Shown: in pieces, positions 1 through 8,109 of the stretch
Position numbering within the stretch: position 1 is the stretch's first letter
Layout: each line of letters starts with the position of its first letter
Source of the DNA: Clostridiales bacterium
GTDB lineage: Bacteria > Bacillota > Clostridia > Christensenellales > CAG-138
Direction: 5' to 3'
Assembly: GCA_004557245.1 (NCBI GenBank)
Contig: SFEL01000003.1
Coordinates: forward strand, 1 to 64,000
DNA: 64,000 bases
The notes under the pieces: generated by a model
Databases searched by the model: none
Told to the model about the DNA's origin: nothing
What the model saw: only the letters and a program-made list of their open reading frames with translations
Program-made: the position numbers and the translations under genes

Positions 1-19
1 GATATCAATGAAACTGAAA

Positions 20-52
20 GGAATGAGCCCGGTACAATACCGAACTCATTCC
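20..52 (-). terminator. Stem-loop after the SPOR-domain gene
   Basis: An 8-bp stem (GGAATGAG/CTCATTCC) encloses a second 5-bp stem (CGGTA/TACCG). On the minus strand it is followed by a loosely T-rich tail, and it lies about 80 bases beyond the stop of the SPOR-domain gene, so a terminator for that gene is the simplest reading. The tail is weak, so the call is tentative. Confidence 0.4.
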
Positions 53-130
53 ATAACAACTTAATATTCTTTTTTGTCTAATCTTCGGGGTTCACTTCAG
101 CCGCCGCTCTTTTATTCTTATAACGTATCC

Positions 131-1030
131 TTATCCGGCCATGCTTTTGAGCATATCCGAATAGGATGACGACAACTCAAGCAGTGTGTATTTCATTCCT
201 GAGGAAAAGGCTGCGGTGGAAGCGTCTCCATTGCCGGCAAGGAGGGATAGCGAGTTCAGACACTTGTCGCAGCACTGCACAAGGCTGTCTATGGCGGGAG
301 ATGTGTCGCGGTAGGCGAAGAGTGGGGAGCAGGAGGCGGAAAGCTCATCCTGTATGGATTTTACCAGCGCAGCACCCTCACTGACCGTCATGCTCTTGCT
401 GTCAAAATCTATGCAGGCTTCGCACAGCGCGTTCTGCGCCTGATACAGCGCCGTGAAGCCCTCCTTGAGCTGCTCCGTCTGCTGCTGGTCCGCAGTTATG
501 CTGAATGTAACGGTAGGCGTAGCCATGGCATATATGGCGCAGTCAGTGCCTTCGCTTATGAGCCGTTCCTTGACTGTGCGCGCCTCGCTCTCGCTGTGGT
601 AGCATGAGGCCAGCACACGGTATACGCTGCCGTCGCTGTAAACATAGCCGCCGGCACCCTTGCTGCGCATTTCTTCAGAAAGCTTATCCGCGTTATCCTT
701 GGAGGAAAAAACTCCCATTTGCAGTGCGAAGCAGCTTATGGATGGTACGTCCAACGTGCTGGTGAAAGAGCTGCTGTCGCTGCTGAGGCTTACGCTAAGA
801 GCGTCGCCGGATGGCTCCGATGCTTCATTTTCCAGCGAATCAAGCCCGCCGCCGGTAAATAACGGCAGCTCGGACAGCGCCGAAAATGCCGGCGCCATTA
901 CCTTTTCGCTCAACCACTTGCCTGCGGCCGATGCGGTTATAAGATATACTGCGAGACCAAGCATGAGCAGCACCGTCATGGTTCGTATACCGTTTCGCCT
1001 TCTGCGCCTGCGCCTTCTTGCAAATTCCAT
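131..1030 (-). CDS. SPOR-domain membrane-anchored protein
   Basis: This 299-residue protein begins with an Arg-rich cytoplasmic stretch, followed by one membrane segment at about residues 17-36, then a Ser-rich linker and a SPOR-type fold at about residues 97-160 (FALQMGVFSS, with the typical YRVLASCY strand). SPOR domains bind denuded glycan strands of peptidoglycan, so the protein probably sits at the membrane with its bulk outside. The C-terminal 130 residues are helical and not recognised. A GAGGAG ribosome site precedes the ATG. It is transcribed alone and divergently from the LysR gene. SPOR proteins in Clostridia are often linked to division or sporulation, but nothing here decides which. 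Confidence 0.72.
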   Translation of the reverse strand: MEFARRRRRRRRNGIRTMTVLLMLGLAVYLITASAAGKWLSEKVMAPAFSALSELPLFTGGGLDSLENEASEPSGDALSVSLSSDSSSFTSTLDVPSISCFALQMGVFSSKDNADKLSEEMRSKGAGGYVYSDGSVYRVLASCYHSESEARTVKERLISEGTDCAIYAMATPTVTFSITADQQQTEQLKEGFTALYQAQNALCEACIDFDSKSMTVSEGAALVKSIQDELSASCSPLFAYRDTSPAIDSLVQCCDKCLNSLSLLAGNGDASTAAFSSGMKYTLLELSSSYSDMLKSMAG

Positions 1031-1219
1031 ATCAATATTATCTCCTCGGTGAATATGGTATAAGAATATTCACATTATGGGCTGTGCAGAACAAAAAACA
1101 TAAAAGCCGTATGGAAATAACGATAAGTTAATGATAGTATAAATACAATATAGGAAATATACATACTAAGTATGAACACTGCCAATATATGAAATCGATC
1201 AGGCCGGAGGAACACCCAT

Positions 1220-2110
1220 ATGAATGTGCAGAAGCTCAACATAATACTGGAGGCGCTGAAATACGGCAGTATGACAAAGGCTGCAGAAAAGCTGGGCTAT
1301 ACTCAGAGCGCCCTTACCTACGCCATAAACAGCACCGAACAGGAACTGGGCTTTCCGGTGGTCATAAGGGATGCAAACGGGATACGCCTTTCAAAGGAAG
1401 GAGAAGAGCTGTTTCCCTGCATACAGGATATGGTGGAATGCGAGATCAGGCTAATGGCCAAGGCAAACGAGATAAAGCGAAGGAGAGGAAATGTACTCAA
1501 CATAGCAGTATATCCAAGTACTGCGGACGTGCTGCTGCCCGAGATACTGGCGGATTTCAATAAAGAGGCACCGGACGTTACGGTGAACGTGACAGTGGGC
1601 AGCTACGATGACATAATAGGCTGGTTAATGAAGTACAGCATTGATTTTGGCATAGGCGGGCAGATGAAACTGCCGGGGTTCGAGTGGATACCTCTTATAG
1701 AGGATCCGGAGATGGCCATACTTCCTCTGGATTTTCCGACTGACGGCATGACGGTGTTCCCCATGGAGGATTTTAAAAAACACCCATTTGTGGAGCCGGT
1801 GTTCTGGGCGGATGAGACGGCCATGGCAAAGCAGATAGAAAAGTGCGGAATAGTGCCGCAATTTAATGTTACGTCCCCGTATAACGCCCCGGTCATAGCA
1901 ATGGTGGAGCAGGGGATAGCCTTGAGTACCATAACCAAGTTTACCATTCAGCCCCATTCAAAGGTCAAGGCACTGCCCATAGACCCGCCCTGCAGCCGCA
2001 TACTGGGAGCCAGCTACCATAAGAAAACCTGCCAGGATAAACTCGCTGCGGCGAAGTTTTTAAAGTGCATAAAGCGATGGAAAAAGAAACGCGAGGAGGC
2101 TGAAGAATAA
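1220..2110 (+). CDS. LysR-family transcriptional regulator
   Basis: A 296-residue protein with the LysR layout: a winged helix-turn-helix at residues 1-60 (KAAEKLGYTQSALTYAI) and a two-lobed effector-binding region from about residue 90 to 290. GGAGG lies 10 bases before the ATG. LysR proteins usually bind a small ligand and act on a neighbouring divergent gene, but here the divergent neighbour is a SPOR-domain protein, which is not a typical metabolic target. The C-terminal end is Lys/Glu-rich. The target and ligand cannot be told from sequence. Confidence 0.88.
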   Translation: MNVQKLNIILEALKYGSMTKAAEKLGYTQSALTYAINSTEQELGFPVVIRDANGIRLSKEGEELFPCIQDMVECEIRLMAKANEIKRRRGNVLNIAVYPSTADVLLPEILADFNKEAPDVTVNVTVGSYDDIIGWLMKYSIDFGIGGQMKLPGFEWIPLIEDPEMAILPLDFPTDGMTVFPMEDFKKHPFVEPVFWADETAMAKQIEKCGIVPQFNVTSPYNAPVIAMVEQGIALSTITKFTIQPHSKVKALPIDPPCSRILGASYHKKTCQDKLAAAKFLKCIKRWKKKREEAEE

Positions 2111-2234
2111 TTTGATGACCCGATGAGAAACACTTATTTCACAGATATTCCAAGGAATGCTATATTATCTGCAGAAAGAAAAAAAACACCTCGACCAAAG
2201 GTGAAAACAAAAAACCAATCTGGAGGATAATAAA

Positions 2235-2387
2235 ATGTCGGAAAAAGTATTTCTTATCGTGTGCGTAGTATTTTCCTGCGTGGCCGTTCTGGGATCCTGC
2301 TTCTTTAACATGAATTTCATGGTAGGTCTTGTACTCTGCGTGATTCCCGGAATCATGGGCTTCATGCTCAAGAAGGCCTCCGAATAG
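2235..2387 (+). CDS. 50-residue hydrophobic membrane peptide
   Basis: A short open reading frame with a good ribosome site (TGGAGG, 9 bases before the ATG). The translation has a charged start (MSEK), two hydrophobic segments at about residues 5-22 and 27-45 separated by a short Asn-containing turn, and a basic end (KKASE), so a two-pass membrane hairpin is likely. It stands alone after the LysR gene and is followed by a terminator. I do not recognise the family. The strong SD, a consistent hydrophobic pattern and its own terminator are the reasons for calling it real. Confidence 0.55.
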   Translation: MSEKVFLIVCVVFSCVAVLGSCFFNMNFMVGLVLCVIPGIMGFMLKKASE

Positions 2388-2472
2388 CAGTAATCTCAAA
2401 GACAGCTTAAGCCGATCAAAGCAGTTAATCAAAAACAATTAAGAAGACAGTACCATTGAATATCAAATACTT

Positions 2473-2504
2473 AAAGAGCCCGGGGTGCCAGCCGGGCTCT
2501 TTGC
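2473..2504 (+). terminator. Terminator after the small membrane peptide gene
   Basis: An 11-bp perfect stem (AAAGAGCCCGG/CCGGGCTCTTT) with an 8-base loop. The tail is TTTGCCTTCTT, so T-rich but broken. It lies 86 bases after the small membrane peptide gene. Confidence 0.65.
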
Positions 2505-2527
2505 CTTCTTCAGAGGAAAATAAAATC

Positions 2528-2552
2528 AAAAAGCAGCTGAGACTGCTTTTTT
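2528..2552 (-). terminator. Terminator of the RNase P RNA gene
   Basis: A 9-bp stem (AAAAAGCAG/CTGCTTTTT) with a 6-base loop, followed on the minus strand by a T-rich run. It sits about 15 bases past the 3' end of the RNase P RNA. Confidence 0.7.
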
Positions 2553-2566
2553 GAAACCAAACTTAT

Positions 2567-2916
2567 GCGAGCAAGCCGTAAGCCGAGTTCTGTCCGGAAC
2601 TTTCGTTCCTGGGTGACCATCTATCTAGGCCTGTCGTTGCCGGCAGGCTCGTGCGATTATCAGGAGCGTGACGGGCCGCCATTGAATGCTCCCATTCCAA
2701 TCTTGCACCGGGTGGGGTTTACATGGCGGACAAGTCGCCAGGCCGCCGGTGAGCTCTTACCTCGCCTTTCCATCCTTACCGCACAAGTGCGGCGGTATAT
2801 TTCTGTTGCACTTTCCCTGGAGTCGCCTCCGCCGGACGTTATCCGGCACCCTGCCCTGTGGAGCTCGGACTTTCCTCATACGGTCGGGCCGCATGCAGTC
2901 ACCTGTCTTACTCGCA
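2567..2916 (-). ncRNA. rnpB: RNase P RNA, bacterial type A
   Basis: Catalytic RNA of RNase P, which removes the 5' leader of pre-tRNAs. On the minus strand the hallmark conserved regions are present in order: GAGGAAAGTCCGAGCTCC near the 5' end (CR-I), the CAGGGTGCCGG segment, the GGTAAGAGCTCACCGG-type segment in the middle, and ACAGAACTCGGCTTA at the 3' end (CR-V). The first and last 9 bases pair to form P1 (GCGAGTAAG with CTTGCTCGC, one G-U), which sets the ends. Length of about 350 nt fits the family. It is the last gene of a minus-strand group with the zinc-ribbon protein, Nif3-like protein and TrmK. Open reading frames across this stretch are not genes. Confidence 0.96.
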
Positions 2917-2936
2917 AAGTATATTTTAAACCAAAT

Positions 2937-3653
2937 CTATTTGGAATACAATATCCTTCCGCAGTTTTCGCATTCCACTATGCCGGAGCCGGAGGCGACC
3001 TTCTTTACTATGGCGGTGGGCAGGGACATGCGGCAGCCGCTGCACTGGCTGTTTTCCACGGTAGCCATGGGCCGGGCATGGTTCGCATGGATTGCGTCAT
3101 ACCGTTTGAGCAGCGCCGGATCTACAAGTGCCCGCAGATTTGCCGCTTCCGCGGCAGCCTTTTCCCTTTCGGGTTTGGCCTCCTGCGCTTCAGCTTCGCA
3201 GGCGGCACGCACGGCGTCATATTCTTTCTTGGCGCGGCCGGCTTTGGTATAAGTTTCTTTGTACTCTGCGCTGGCCTTTTCAAGGTATGCCATGGCATCG
3301 CTGAGCTCCTTGCGGACGGAGTTTATCTGGTCCAGCAGGCCTTCCATGGAGCGGCGGGATTCTGTCATCTCGGCCGCAGTGCATTCGTCGTCCTTTTCCA
3401 TGGTGCCGAACTCGGATACTTCAAGCTCTAACCTGCGCTCAAGCTCGTGACATTGGGCTGATAGCTTTCCTATGAGCGCGCCGCGCGCGTCTATCTGCCT
3501 GGAAATATTTGTTACGGCGGACTGCTGCTCGCTTAAAAAGCTGTGGAGCTTATTGAGCCTTGCCCGATTGGGGGTGGATTTCAGGCGGCTGTCTATCTTT
3601 GCAACCTCCTGCTCGGCCTGGTCATACAGCCAGAGATCGTTGATTTTTGTCAT
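2937..3653 (-). CDS. Coiled-coil protein with C4 zinc ribbon (COG1579 family)
   Basis: 238 residues: a long helical coiled-coil region (about residues 5-170, rich in Glu/Lys/Ala heptads) followed by a C-terminal zinc ribbon with Cys204, Cys207, Cys228 and Cys231 (CSGC and CENCG). This is the architecture of the widespread COG1579 family, often annotated as a C4-type zinc ribbon protein, whose exact role is not settled; a nucleic-acid role is usually supposed. The setting nif3-zinc ribbon-rnpB is common in Clostridia, which supports the call. It starts 37 bases after the Nif3-like gene. Confidence 0.85.
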   Translation of the reverse strand: MTKINDLWLYDQAEQEVAKIDSRLKSTPNRARLNKLHSFLSEQQSAVTNISRQIDARGALIGKLSAQCHELERRLELEVSEFGTMEKDDECTAAEMTESRRSMEGLLDQINSVRKELSDAMAYLEKASAEYKETYTKAGRAKKEYDAVRAACEAEAQEAKPEREKAAAEAANLRALVDPALLKRYDAIHANHARPMATVENSQCSGCRMSLPTAIVKKVASGSGIVECENCGRILYSK

Positions 3654-3690
3654 ATCCTTCTACCTCCGTATAATGATCGTGCGGGAAAGC

Positions 3691-4455
3691 TTAAATTCCC
3701 CTTAAGCACGGCGATTCCGAAAGAGTCAACCTATATTGTACATCATTTGCTTCCCGCTGTAAACGTTCAATAAGCCTGGGCAGCACTATGCGTTCCGTTT
3801 CGTAATGTCCCGCCTCTATGACGTTGAGCCCTATGAACTCCGCCTGGATGGCCAGATGGTGCTTCATTTCGCCGGTTATATAAGCGTCCGCACCGGCAGA
3901 CTTTGCGTCGAAAAGCTCTTCTGCGCCGCCTCCGCCTATCATGGCCAGACGGTGTATCCTGGCGTTCACATCCCCGGTTATGCGGACACGGGTATTGAGC
4001 TCCTTTTCGGAAAGTCTGGCAAGCTCGCCGAATGTCATATCCTTTGGCGGTGTTCCTATGCGGCCCAGACCTTCAGGAGGAAGCTTTTCCACATTTTCAA
4101 GGCCGAATACGCCGGCAAGGCAGTCGTTCACTCCACCATCGGCTGCGTCGAGGTTGGTGTGGGCGGCAAAAAGGCCTATGCCGTTGCGGAGAAGAATATA
4201 CGGCGCGGCAGTTTCGGGGTCATCGGGAAGTATGCGCTTTACTGCCCTGAAGAATACCGGGTGGTGGGTGAGCATGAGGTCGGCGCCCCATTCTACGGCC
4301 TCTTTGGCTGTAGCCATGGAGCAGTCGAGGGCCACCAGCACCTTTTTTATATCCTGCTTCTCCGTGCCTATGAGCAGGCCGGGATTATCCCAGTCCATGG
4401 CGAGCTCGCGGGGAGCTATGCCGTCCATGACATTTATAAAATCATTCAGATTCAT
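3691..4455 (-). CDS. Nif3-like dinuclear metal-centre protein
   Basis: A 254-residue member of the Nif3/YqfO family, hexameric proteins with a two-metal site. Visible ligands are His64 and His65 in LTHHPVFF, a His in AAHTNLDAADGG and the C-terminal HxxxE-type motif (GHYETE). The length corresponds to the short form that lacks the inserted PII-like domain seen in some Bacillus homologues. The biochemical role is uncertain. The start codon overlaps the end of trmK by 14 bases, so the two are translationally coupled; this pairing is conserved across Firmicutes. Confidence 0.92.
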   Translation of the reverse strand: MNLNDFINVMDGIAPRELAMDWDNPGLLIGTEKQDIKKVLVALDCSMATAKEAVEWGADLMLTHHPVFFRAVKRILPDDPETAAPYILLRNGIGLFAAHTNLDAADGGVNDCLAGVFGLENVEKLPPEGLGRIGTPPKDMTFGELARLSEKELNTRVRITGDVNARIHRLAMIGGGGAEELFDAKSAGADAYITGEMKHHLAIQAEFIGLNVIEAGHYETERIVLPRLIERLQREANDVQYRLTLSESPCLRGI

Positions 4456-5179
4456 TTTTATGCATCTCCTGTGCTATATTTATGTATCCGTTCATGCGGC
4501 CGATTATCTCTGTAAGAGCCTTGGGCGTGACTCCCTTGCGCCTTGCTTTCTCCAGCCGGCGCAGATGGCCGTCGCGGTAGCTTTCCAATAATGGTATGAG
4601 CAGCGGGTCGCGCTTTTCAAATAACATCGGTCCGAAGGAATATTCGTCCTGAGGAAACCAGCCGGGCAGGGGGGCGGGCTTGCCGCTTTTCGCTCCGATT
4701 ATCTGGTATATTCGACCGGCGTCCAGCACCAGCCGCTCATCGATAATACGGAATTCGTTCTTACGAAGGAATTGCCGCAGCTCCTCAATGCCCCGCATGG
4801 GCTGCATGGTTATGCAGCGGGCGTTTTTGGCGGCCGGAAGGTTTGCTTCAAGTATGCGCGCGATGAGCTCGCCGCCCATGCCGCATATGGCGATAGCGTC
4901 CGCCTCGTCCGGGCCAAGGTGCGCCATGCCGTCTGATAAGACGGTGGTCAGTCTGCTCCCGAGGCCGCACAGCGCCGCAAGCTCCGTGGCCTTTTGCAGT
5001 GACGGCGCGCTTATGTCGGAAGCTATAACTCTATCTGCGCGGCCCTGCTGAAGCAGCGCAACCGAAAGCCTGCCGTGGTCGCAGCCTATGTCGGCAGCCA
5101 GATGGGAGCCGTTTATCATATCCGCTGCGGCCTGAAGGCGTGGACGGAGACGTATTTTTTTGGTCAAAAACTTTTCCAT
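4442..5179 (-). CDS. trmK: tRNA (adenine22-N1)-methyltransferase TrmK
   Basis: Class I SAM-dependent methyltransferase that makes m1A22 in tRNA. The 245-residue protein has the SAM-binding motif DIGCDHG at residues 30-36, an acidic residue after strand 2 (IASDIS) and the family motif ICGMGG at about residues 97-102. The frame stays open far upstream, but family members begin near MEKFLTKKI, so I chose the ATG at 5179. No Shine-Dalgarno sequence precedes it; instead a promoter-like TTGCAT-N17-TATAGT ends only 6 bases before the ATG (see findings on leaderless transcripts). It is the first gene of the operon ending in rnpB. Confidence 0.9.
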   Translation of the reverse strand: MEKFLTKKIRLRPRLQAAADMINGSHLAADIGCDHGRLSVALLQQGRADRVIASDISAPSLQKATELAALCGLGSRLTTVLSDGMAHLGPDEADAIAICGMGGELIARILEANLPAAKNARCITMQPMRGIEELRQFLRKNEFRIIDERLVLDAGRIYQIIGAKSGKPAPLPGWFPQDEYSFGPMLFEKRDPLLIPLLESYRDGHLRRLEKARRKGVTPKALTEIIGRMNGYINIAQEMHKNESE

Positions 5180-5185
5180 ATGTTT

Positions 5186-5214
5186 ACTATATAATAAATG
5201 AAGCCCCAATGCAA
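5186..5214 (-). promoter_or_regulatory. Promoter of trmK, placed for a leaderless mRNA
   Basis: On the minus strand TTGCAT and TATAGT are separated by 17 bases, four of six matches each to the sigma-A boxes or better. The -10 ends 6 bases before the trmK ATG, so transcription would begin at or next to the start codon. No other SD or promoter is visible. Confidence 0.55.
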
Positions 5215-5293
5215 ACCTCGCAATGACAAAAGCTGCGATATGTACTATAATATATACAATTGCAAGTATATGCGTAAACCCGGAGGAATATAA

Positions 5294-7117
5294 ATGATAA
5301 CGCGTTGGGGAGCGAATATTGAAAAGGATAAGGTGCTGCTGGAATATCCGAGGCCGCAGATGCGGCGCAACAGCTATATAAACCTCAACGGAATGTGGCA
5401 GTATGCAATAGTGCGGGGGGAGAGTCTTCCGGATAAGATCGACGGGGAGATACTGGTGCCATTTTCGCCGGAGTGCGAGCTGTCCGGCGTCCACCGCACC
5501 GTAGGTCCTGAGGATACGCTCTGGTACGTAAAGAACTTTTCACTGCCGGCGGATTTCAATATCGGCCGGGTACTGCTGCACTTTGGCGCGGTGGACCAGA
5601 TCGCCACAGTATACCTAAACGGTATGGAGGTCGGTTCCCACGTAGGGGGCTATACGCCCTTTTCCATTGATATAACCAGAGAACTGCGGGAGGAAAACCA
5701 ATTAATCGTAAAGGTCAGGGACGTGACTGATACTTCGTGGCATACCCGCGGCAAGCAGAAGATACGCAAGGGAGGAATATGGTATACCCCTCAGAGCGGC
5801 ATATGGCAGACCATGTGGCTGGAAAGCGTGCCGGAGGAATATATATCCGGCCTTCACATACTTCCGCTATACGACGAGGCGGCGGTAGAGATAACCGTGT
5901 ATTCAGACGTTGAGCGGCCCTGCACAGCCCGTATGGGTCTTGTGGTAGCGCAGGGCGAAACCAACAGACCCTTCCGTATGAGCGTACAGGGCTTTACCCC
6001 GTGGTCCCCGGAAAAGCCCCACCTTTACGACTTTAACGTGAAGATGGGCGAGGATATGGTCGAGAGCTACTTCGGCATGCGCAAGGTAGAGCTTCGGGAG
6101 GACGAAAATGGCATAAAGAGGCTGTTTCTGAACGACAAGCCTTACTTTCACAACGGCGTGCTGGATCAGGGCTACTGGCCGGACGGGCTGTATACCGCAC
6201 CTTCTGACGAAGCCATGATTGCCGATATACAGACCATGAAGGATATGGGCTTCAACATGCTCAGGAAGCATATCAAGATAGAGCCGCTCAGATGGTATTA
6301 TCACTGCGACAGGCTGGGAATGCTTGTATGGCAGGATATGATAAACGGCGGCGGCAGGTACGATCCGTTGACCGTAACCGCACCTCTTTTCACCGGAATA
6401 AACATAAAGGACGACAGGTATGCCCGTTTTGCGAGGCAGAACGAGGAAGGCAGGAAGCAGTTCAGGCGGGAGCTGGACGATATGATAAACCACCTGTTCA
6501 ACTGCGTATCCATAGTGCTGTGGGTGCCTTTTAACGAAGGATGGGGTCAGTTTGACGCGGCAGAGACGGCGGAACATATCCGAACTATGGATCCGGGCCG
6601 CCTTATCGACCATGCAAGCGGCTGGCACGATCAGGGGGCGGGAGACATATACAGCCGCCACGTATACTTTAGGCCCTATAGGTTTAAGGCGGACGATAAG
6701 GGCCGGGCGGCTGCACTCACGGAGTGCGGCGGCTACAGCTTCAGGGTAGAGGGTCACAGCGAAAAGAGCGGTGAGTTTGGCTACAAGAAGCTGAAGAATG
6801 CAGATGAGCTCATGGCGGCGTACAGAAAGCTGTACCAGCAGGAGCTTATACCCTCAATAGAAAAGGGGCTCAGCGCCATAGTATATACCCAGCTCAGCGA
6901 TGTTGAGAGTGAGACCAACGGCCTGCTCACCTACGACCGCGAGGTGATAAAGCTCCCTGTGGAGGAGATAGCCGAAATAAACAGGCGGGTCACTCTGGAA
7001 AAGCCGGAGCAGCCCAAAGAGACCGGAGGAGAAGCAGCCGAAGAAAAGGCTGCCATAAGAGAAACCGAAGAAGAGTTACAGGACGCGGCAGAGGATCAGG
7101 GCGAGAGCGAAAGCTGA
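5294..7117 (+). CDS. Glycoside hydrolase family 2 protein
   Basis: A 607-residue GH2 enzyme of the beta-galactosidase/beta-glucuronidase group. In order: the jelly-roll sugar-binding domain (about 20-180, with YLNGMEVGSHVGGYTPF), a shortened immunoglobulin-like domain (about 195-275) and the TIM barrel (about 275-560). The likely acid/base is Glu415 in FNEGWG, and Glu477 in TECGGY is the likely nucleophile. There is no signal peptide, so it acts on imported sugars. The substrate cannot be deduced. The last 40 residues form an acidic Glu/Ala tail that is not part of the fold. The gene has its own SD (GGAGG) and no sugar-uptake neighbours, which suggests independent acquisition. Its 3' end overlaps that of spoIIP by 22 bases. 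Confidence 0.88.
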   Translation: MITRWGANIEKDKVLLEYPRPQMRRNSYINLNGMWQYAIVRGESLPDKIDGEILVPFSPECELSGVHRTVGPEDTLWYVKNFSLPADFNIGRVLLHFGAVDQIATVYLNGMEVGSHVGGYTPFSIDITRELREENQLIVKVRDVTDTSWHTRGKQKIRKGGIWYTPQSGIWQTMWLESVPEEYISGLHILPLYDEAAVEITVYSDVERPCTARMGLVVAQGETNRPFRMSVQGFTPWSPEKPHLYDFNVKMGEDMVESYFGMRKVELREDENGIKRLFLNDKPYFHNGVLDQGYWPDGLYTAPSDEAMIADIQTMKDMGFNMLRKHIKIEPLRWYYHCDRLGMLVWQDMINGGGRYDPLTVTAPLFTGINIKDDRYARFARQNEEGRKQFRRELDDMINHLFNCVSIVLWVPFNEGWGQFDAAETAEHIRTMDPGRLIDHASGWHDQGAGDIYSRHVYFRPYRFKADDKGRAAALTECGGYSFRVEGHSEKSGEFGYKKLKNADELMAAYRKLYQQELIPSIEKGLSAIVYTQLSDVESETNGLLTYDREVIKLPVEEIAEINRRVTLEKPEQPKETGGEAAEEKAAIRETEEELQDAAEDQGESES

Positions 7118-8058
7118 CTTTCGCCTGCTGTAAGCCCGGCAGATTCCGCTATAGCCGCGGCGAGATAATCGATGCTGTTCAGTGCCTGCTCGAAGGTATT
7201 GGCGTTATGGCCTACTTCCACCAGCAGGCACTGATTTGATATATGCTGATTATAGCGCCCGGGCTTTACGCGTATGTCCCTGGTGAGACCGGGATCTATG
7301 CCCTTCAAGGTGTTGGTGATGCGCTCAGCGAGGGCGTAGTTGGAGTCAAAGTCGGGCATCTGGCCGTATCCTGTGCCGGTGGCGCCCTTGCCGGTGCCTA
7401 CAACGAACATCAGCCGGGCGCACTGCCTGCCGTTTATCGTAACAAAGTCAGCCGGTTCGGTGGGATTCTTGCCGAAGGAATCCCTGTGAAGGTCTATATA
7501 CATTGTAATCGAGGGGTACTTATCGCGGTATTTTTCCATCGTCTTTAAGGAGCGTGAGTAGGAGGTGGCCAGCTTGGGCGGCTCGTGGTCGGTGGTGTCG
7601 TGTATCACCGCTATGCCGTAGCTACGCAGGCATTCCGCAAGCTTTTCGCCTACCGCAACCACGTTTTTATCGTTGTCGTGGGTGCGCCACTTGCCGCTTT
7701 CCTCGTATTTATCCTTATCCGTCTGCAAATACGCTTCGGTGGTATGGGTGTGGTATATGAGTATTTTGGGCTCCTTGCCATCGAGGCTCACCATTGGAGG
7801 TTCAGTGGATATGACTTCTATCTTTATATCTGCGCTCTGCGGCGCGGGGATGCTTTGGGGCTGGGCAGGGGCCGTGGACTGATCGCTGCCGCCGTGTATG
7901 TACGGGAACTCCATAAAAAGAAGCGCGTCATATACGCTGCCGCCGTTTTTATAGTAAGCCGAAAAGTGCAGCCAATACAGCCCGAGGCAGAGCAAAAACA
8001 CCACGAGGGCGGCAAGATTAATTCCTTTGTTCCCGTTGTAAATTCGTTTCTTTCGCAT
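7096..8058 (-). CDS. spoIIP: Stage II sporulation protein P (SpoIIP)
   Basis: Cell-wall amidase and endopeptidase that, with SpoIID and SpoIIM, thins septal peptidoglycan and drives engulfment in the mother cell. The 320-residue protein has one N-terminal membrane segment (about residues 13-31), a linker, and the SpoIIP catalytic domain with metal ligands in HTHTTEAY (His103, His105, Glu108), the LHRDS motif and EVGHN near the C-terminus. I chose the ATG at 8058: GGAGG lies 11 bases upstream. The TTG nine bases earlier sits too close to that SD. The SD is inside the 3' arm of a perfect 12-bp hairpin between gpr and spoIIP. The gpr-spoIIP order is the one known in Bacillus and Clostridium. Confidence 0.94.
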   Translation of the reverse strand: MRKKRIYNGNKGINLAALVVFLLCLGLYWLHFSAYYKNGGSVYDALLFMEFPYIHGGSDQSTAPAQPQSIPAPQSADIKIEVISTEPPMVSLDGKEPKILIYHTHTTEAYLQTDKDKYEESGKWRTHDNDKNVVAVGEKLAECLRSYGIAVIHDTTDHEPPKLATSYSRSLKTMEKYRDKYPSITMYIDLHRDSFGKNPTEPADFVTINGRQCARLMFVVGTGKGATGTGYGQMPDFDSNYALAERITNTLKGIDPGLTRDIRVKPGRYNQHISNQCLLVEVGHNANTFEQALNSIDYLAAAIAESAGLTAGESQLSLSP

Positions 8059-8065
8059 ATGTGAC

Positions 8066-8100
8066 AAGCCCTCCGCTAAAATGTTATGAGCGGAGGGCTT
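8066..8100 (-). promoter_or_regulatory. Hairpin that buries the spoIIP ribosome site
   Basis: A perfect 12-bp stem (AAGCCCTCCGCT/AGCGGAGGGCTT) with an 11-base loop. On the minus strand its 3' arm contains the only SD of spoIIP (GGAGG), 11 bases before the ATG. The stem is not followed by a T-run, so it is a poor terminator. Transcripts that read through from gpr would fold it and hide the SD. Confidence 0.65.
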
Positions 8101-8109
8101 TAGGTATGA
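8081..8109 (-). promoter_or_regulatory. Candidate sigma-E promoter of spoIIP
   Basis: On the minus strand TCATACC, 14 bases, then CATAACAT. Compared with the published sigma-E consensus (KMATATT, 14-15 bases, CATACAnT) this matches about 5 of 7 and 6 of 8 positions. A start 6-8 bases after the -10 would fall at the end of the hairpin loop or early in its 3' arm, giving an mRNA that lacks the 5' arm. spoIIP of Bacillus is sigma-E dependent. Inferred by eye only. Confidence 0.35.

Noticed and set aside
2565..3431. Long plus-strand open frame of 288 codons
   Set aside because: It runs across the RNase P RNA gene and the antisense of the zinc-ribbon gene.
5180..5494. N-terminal extension of the trmK frame by about 105 codons
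   Set aside because: The extension has no homology to TrmK, crosses the divergent promoter region and the start of the GH2 gene, and family members begin at MEKFL.
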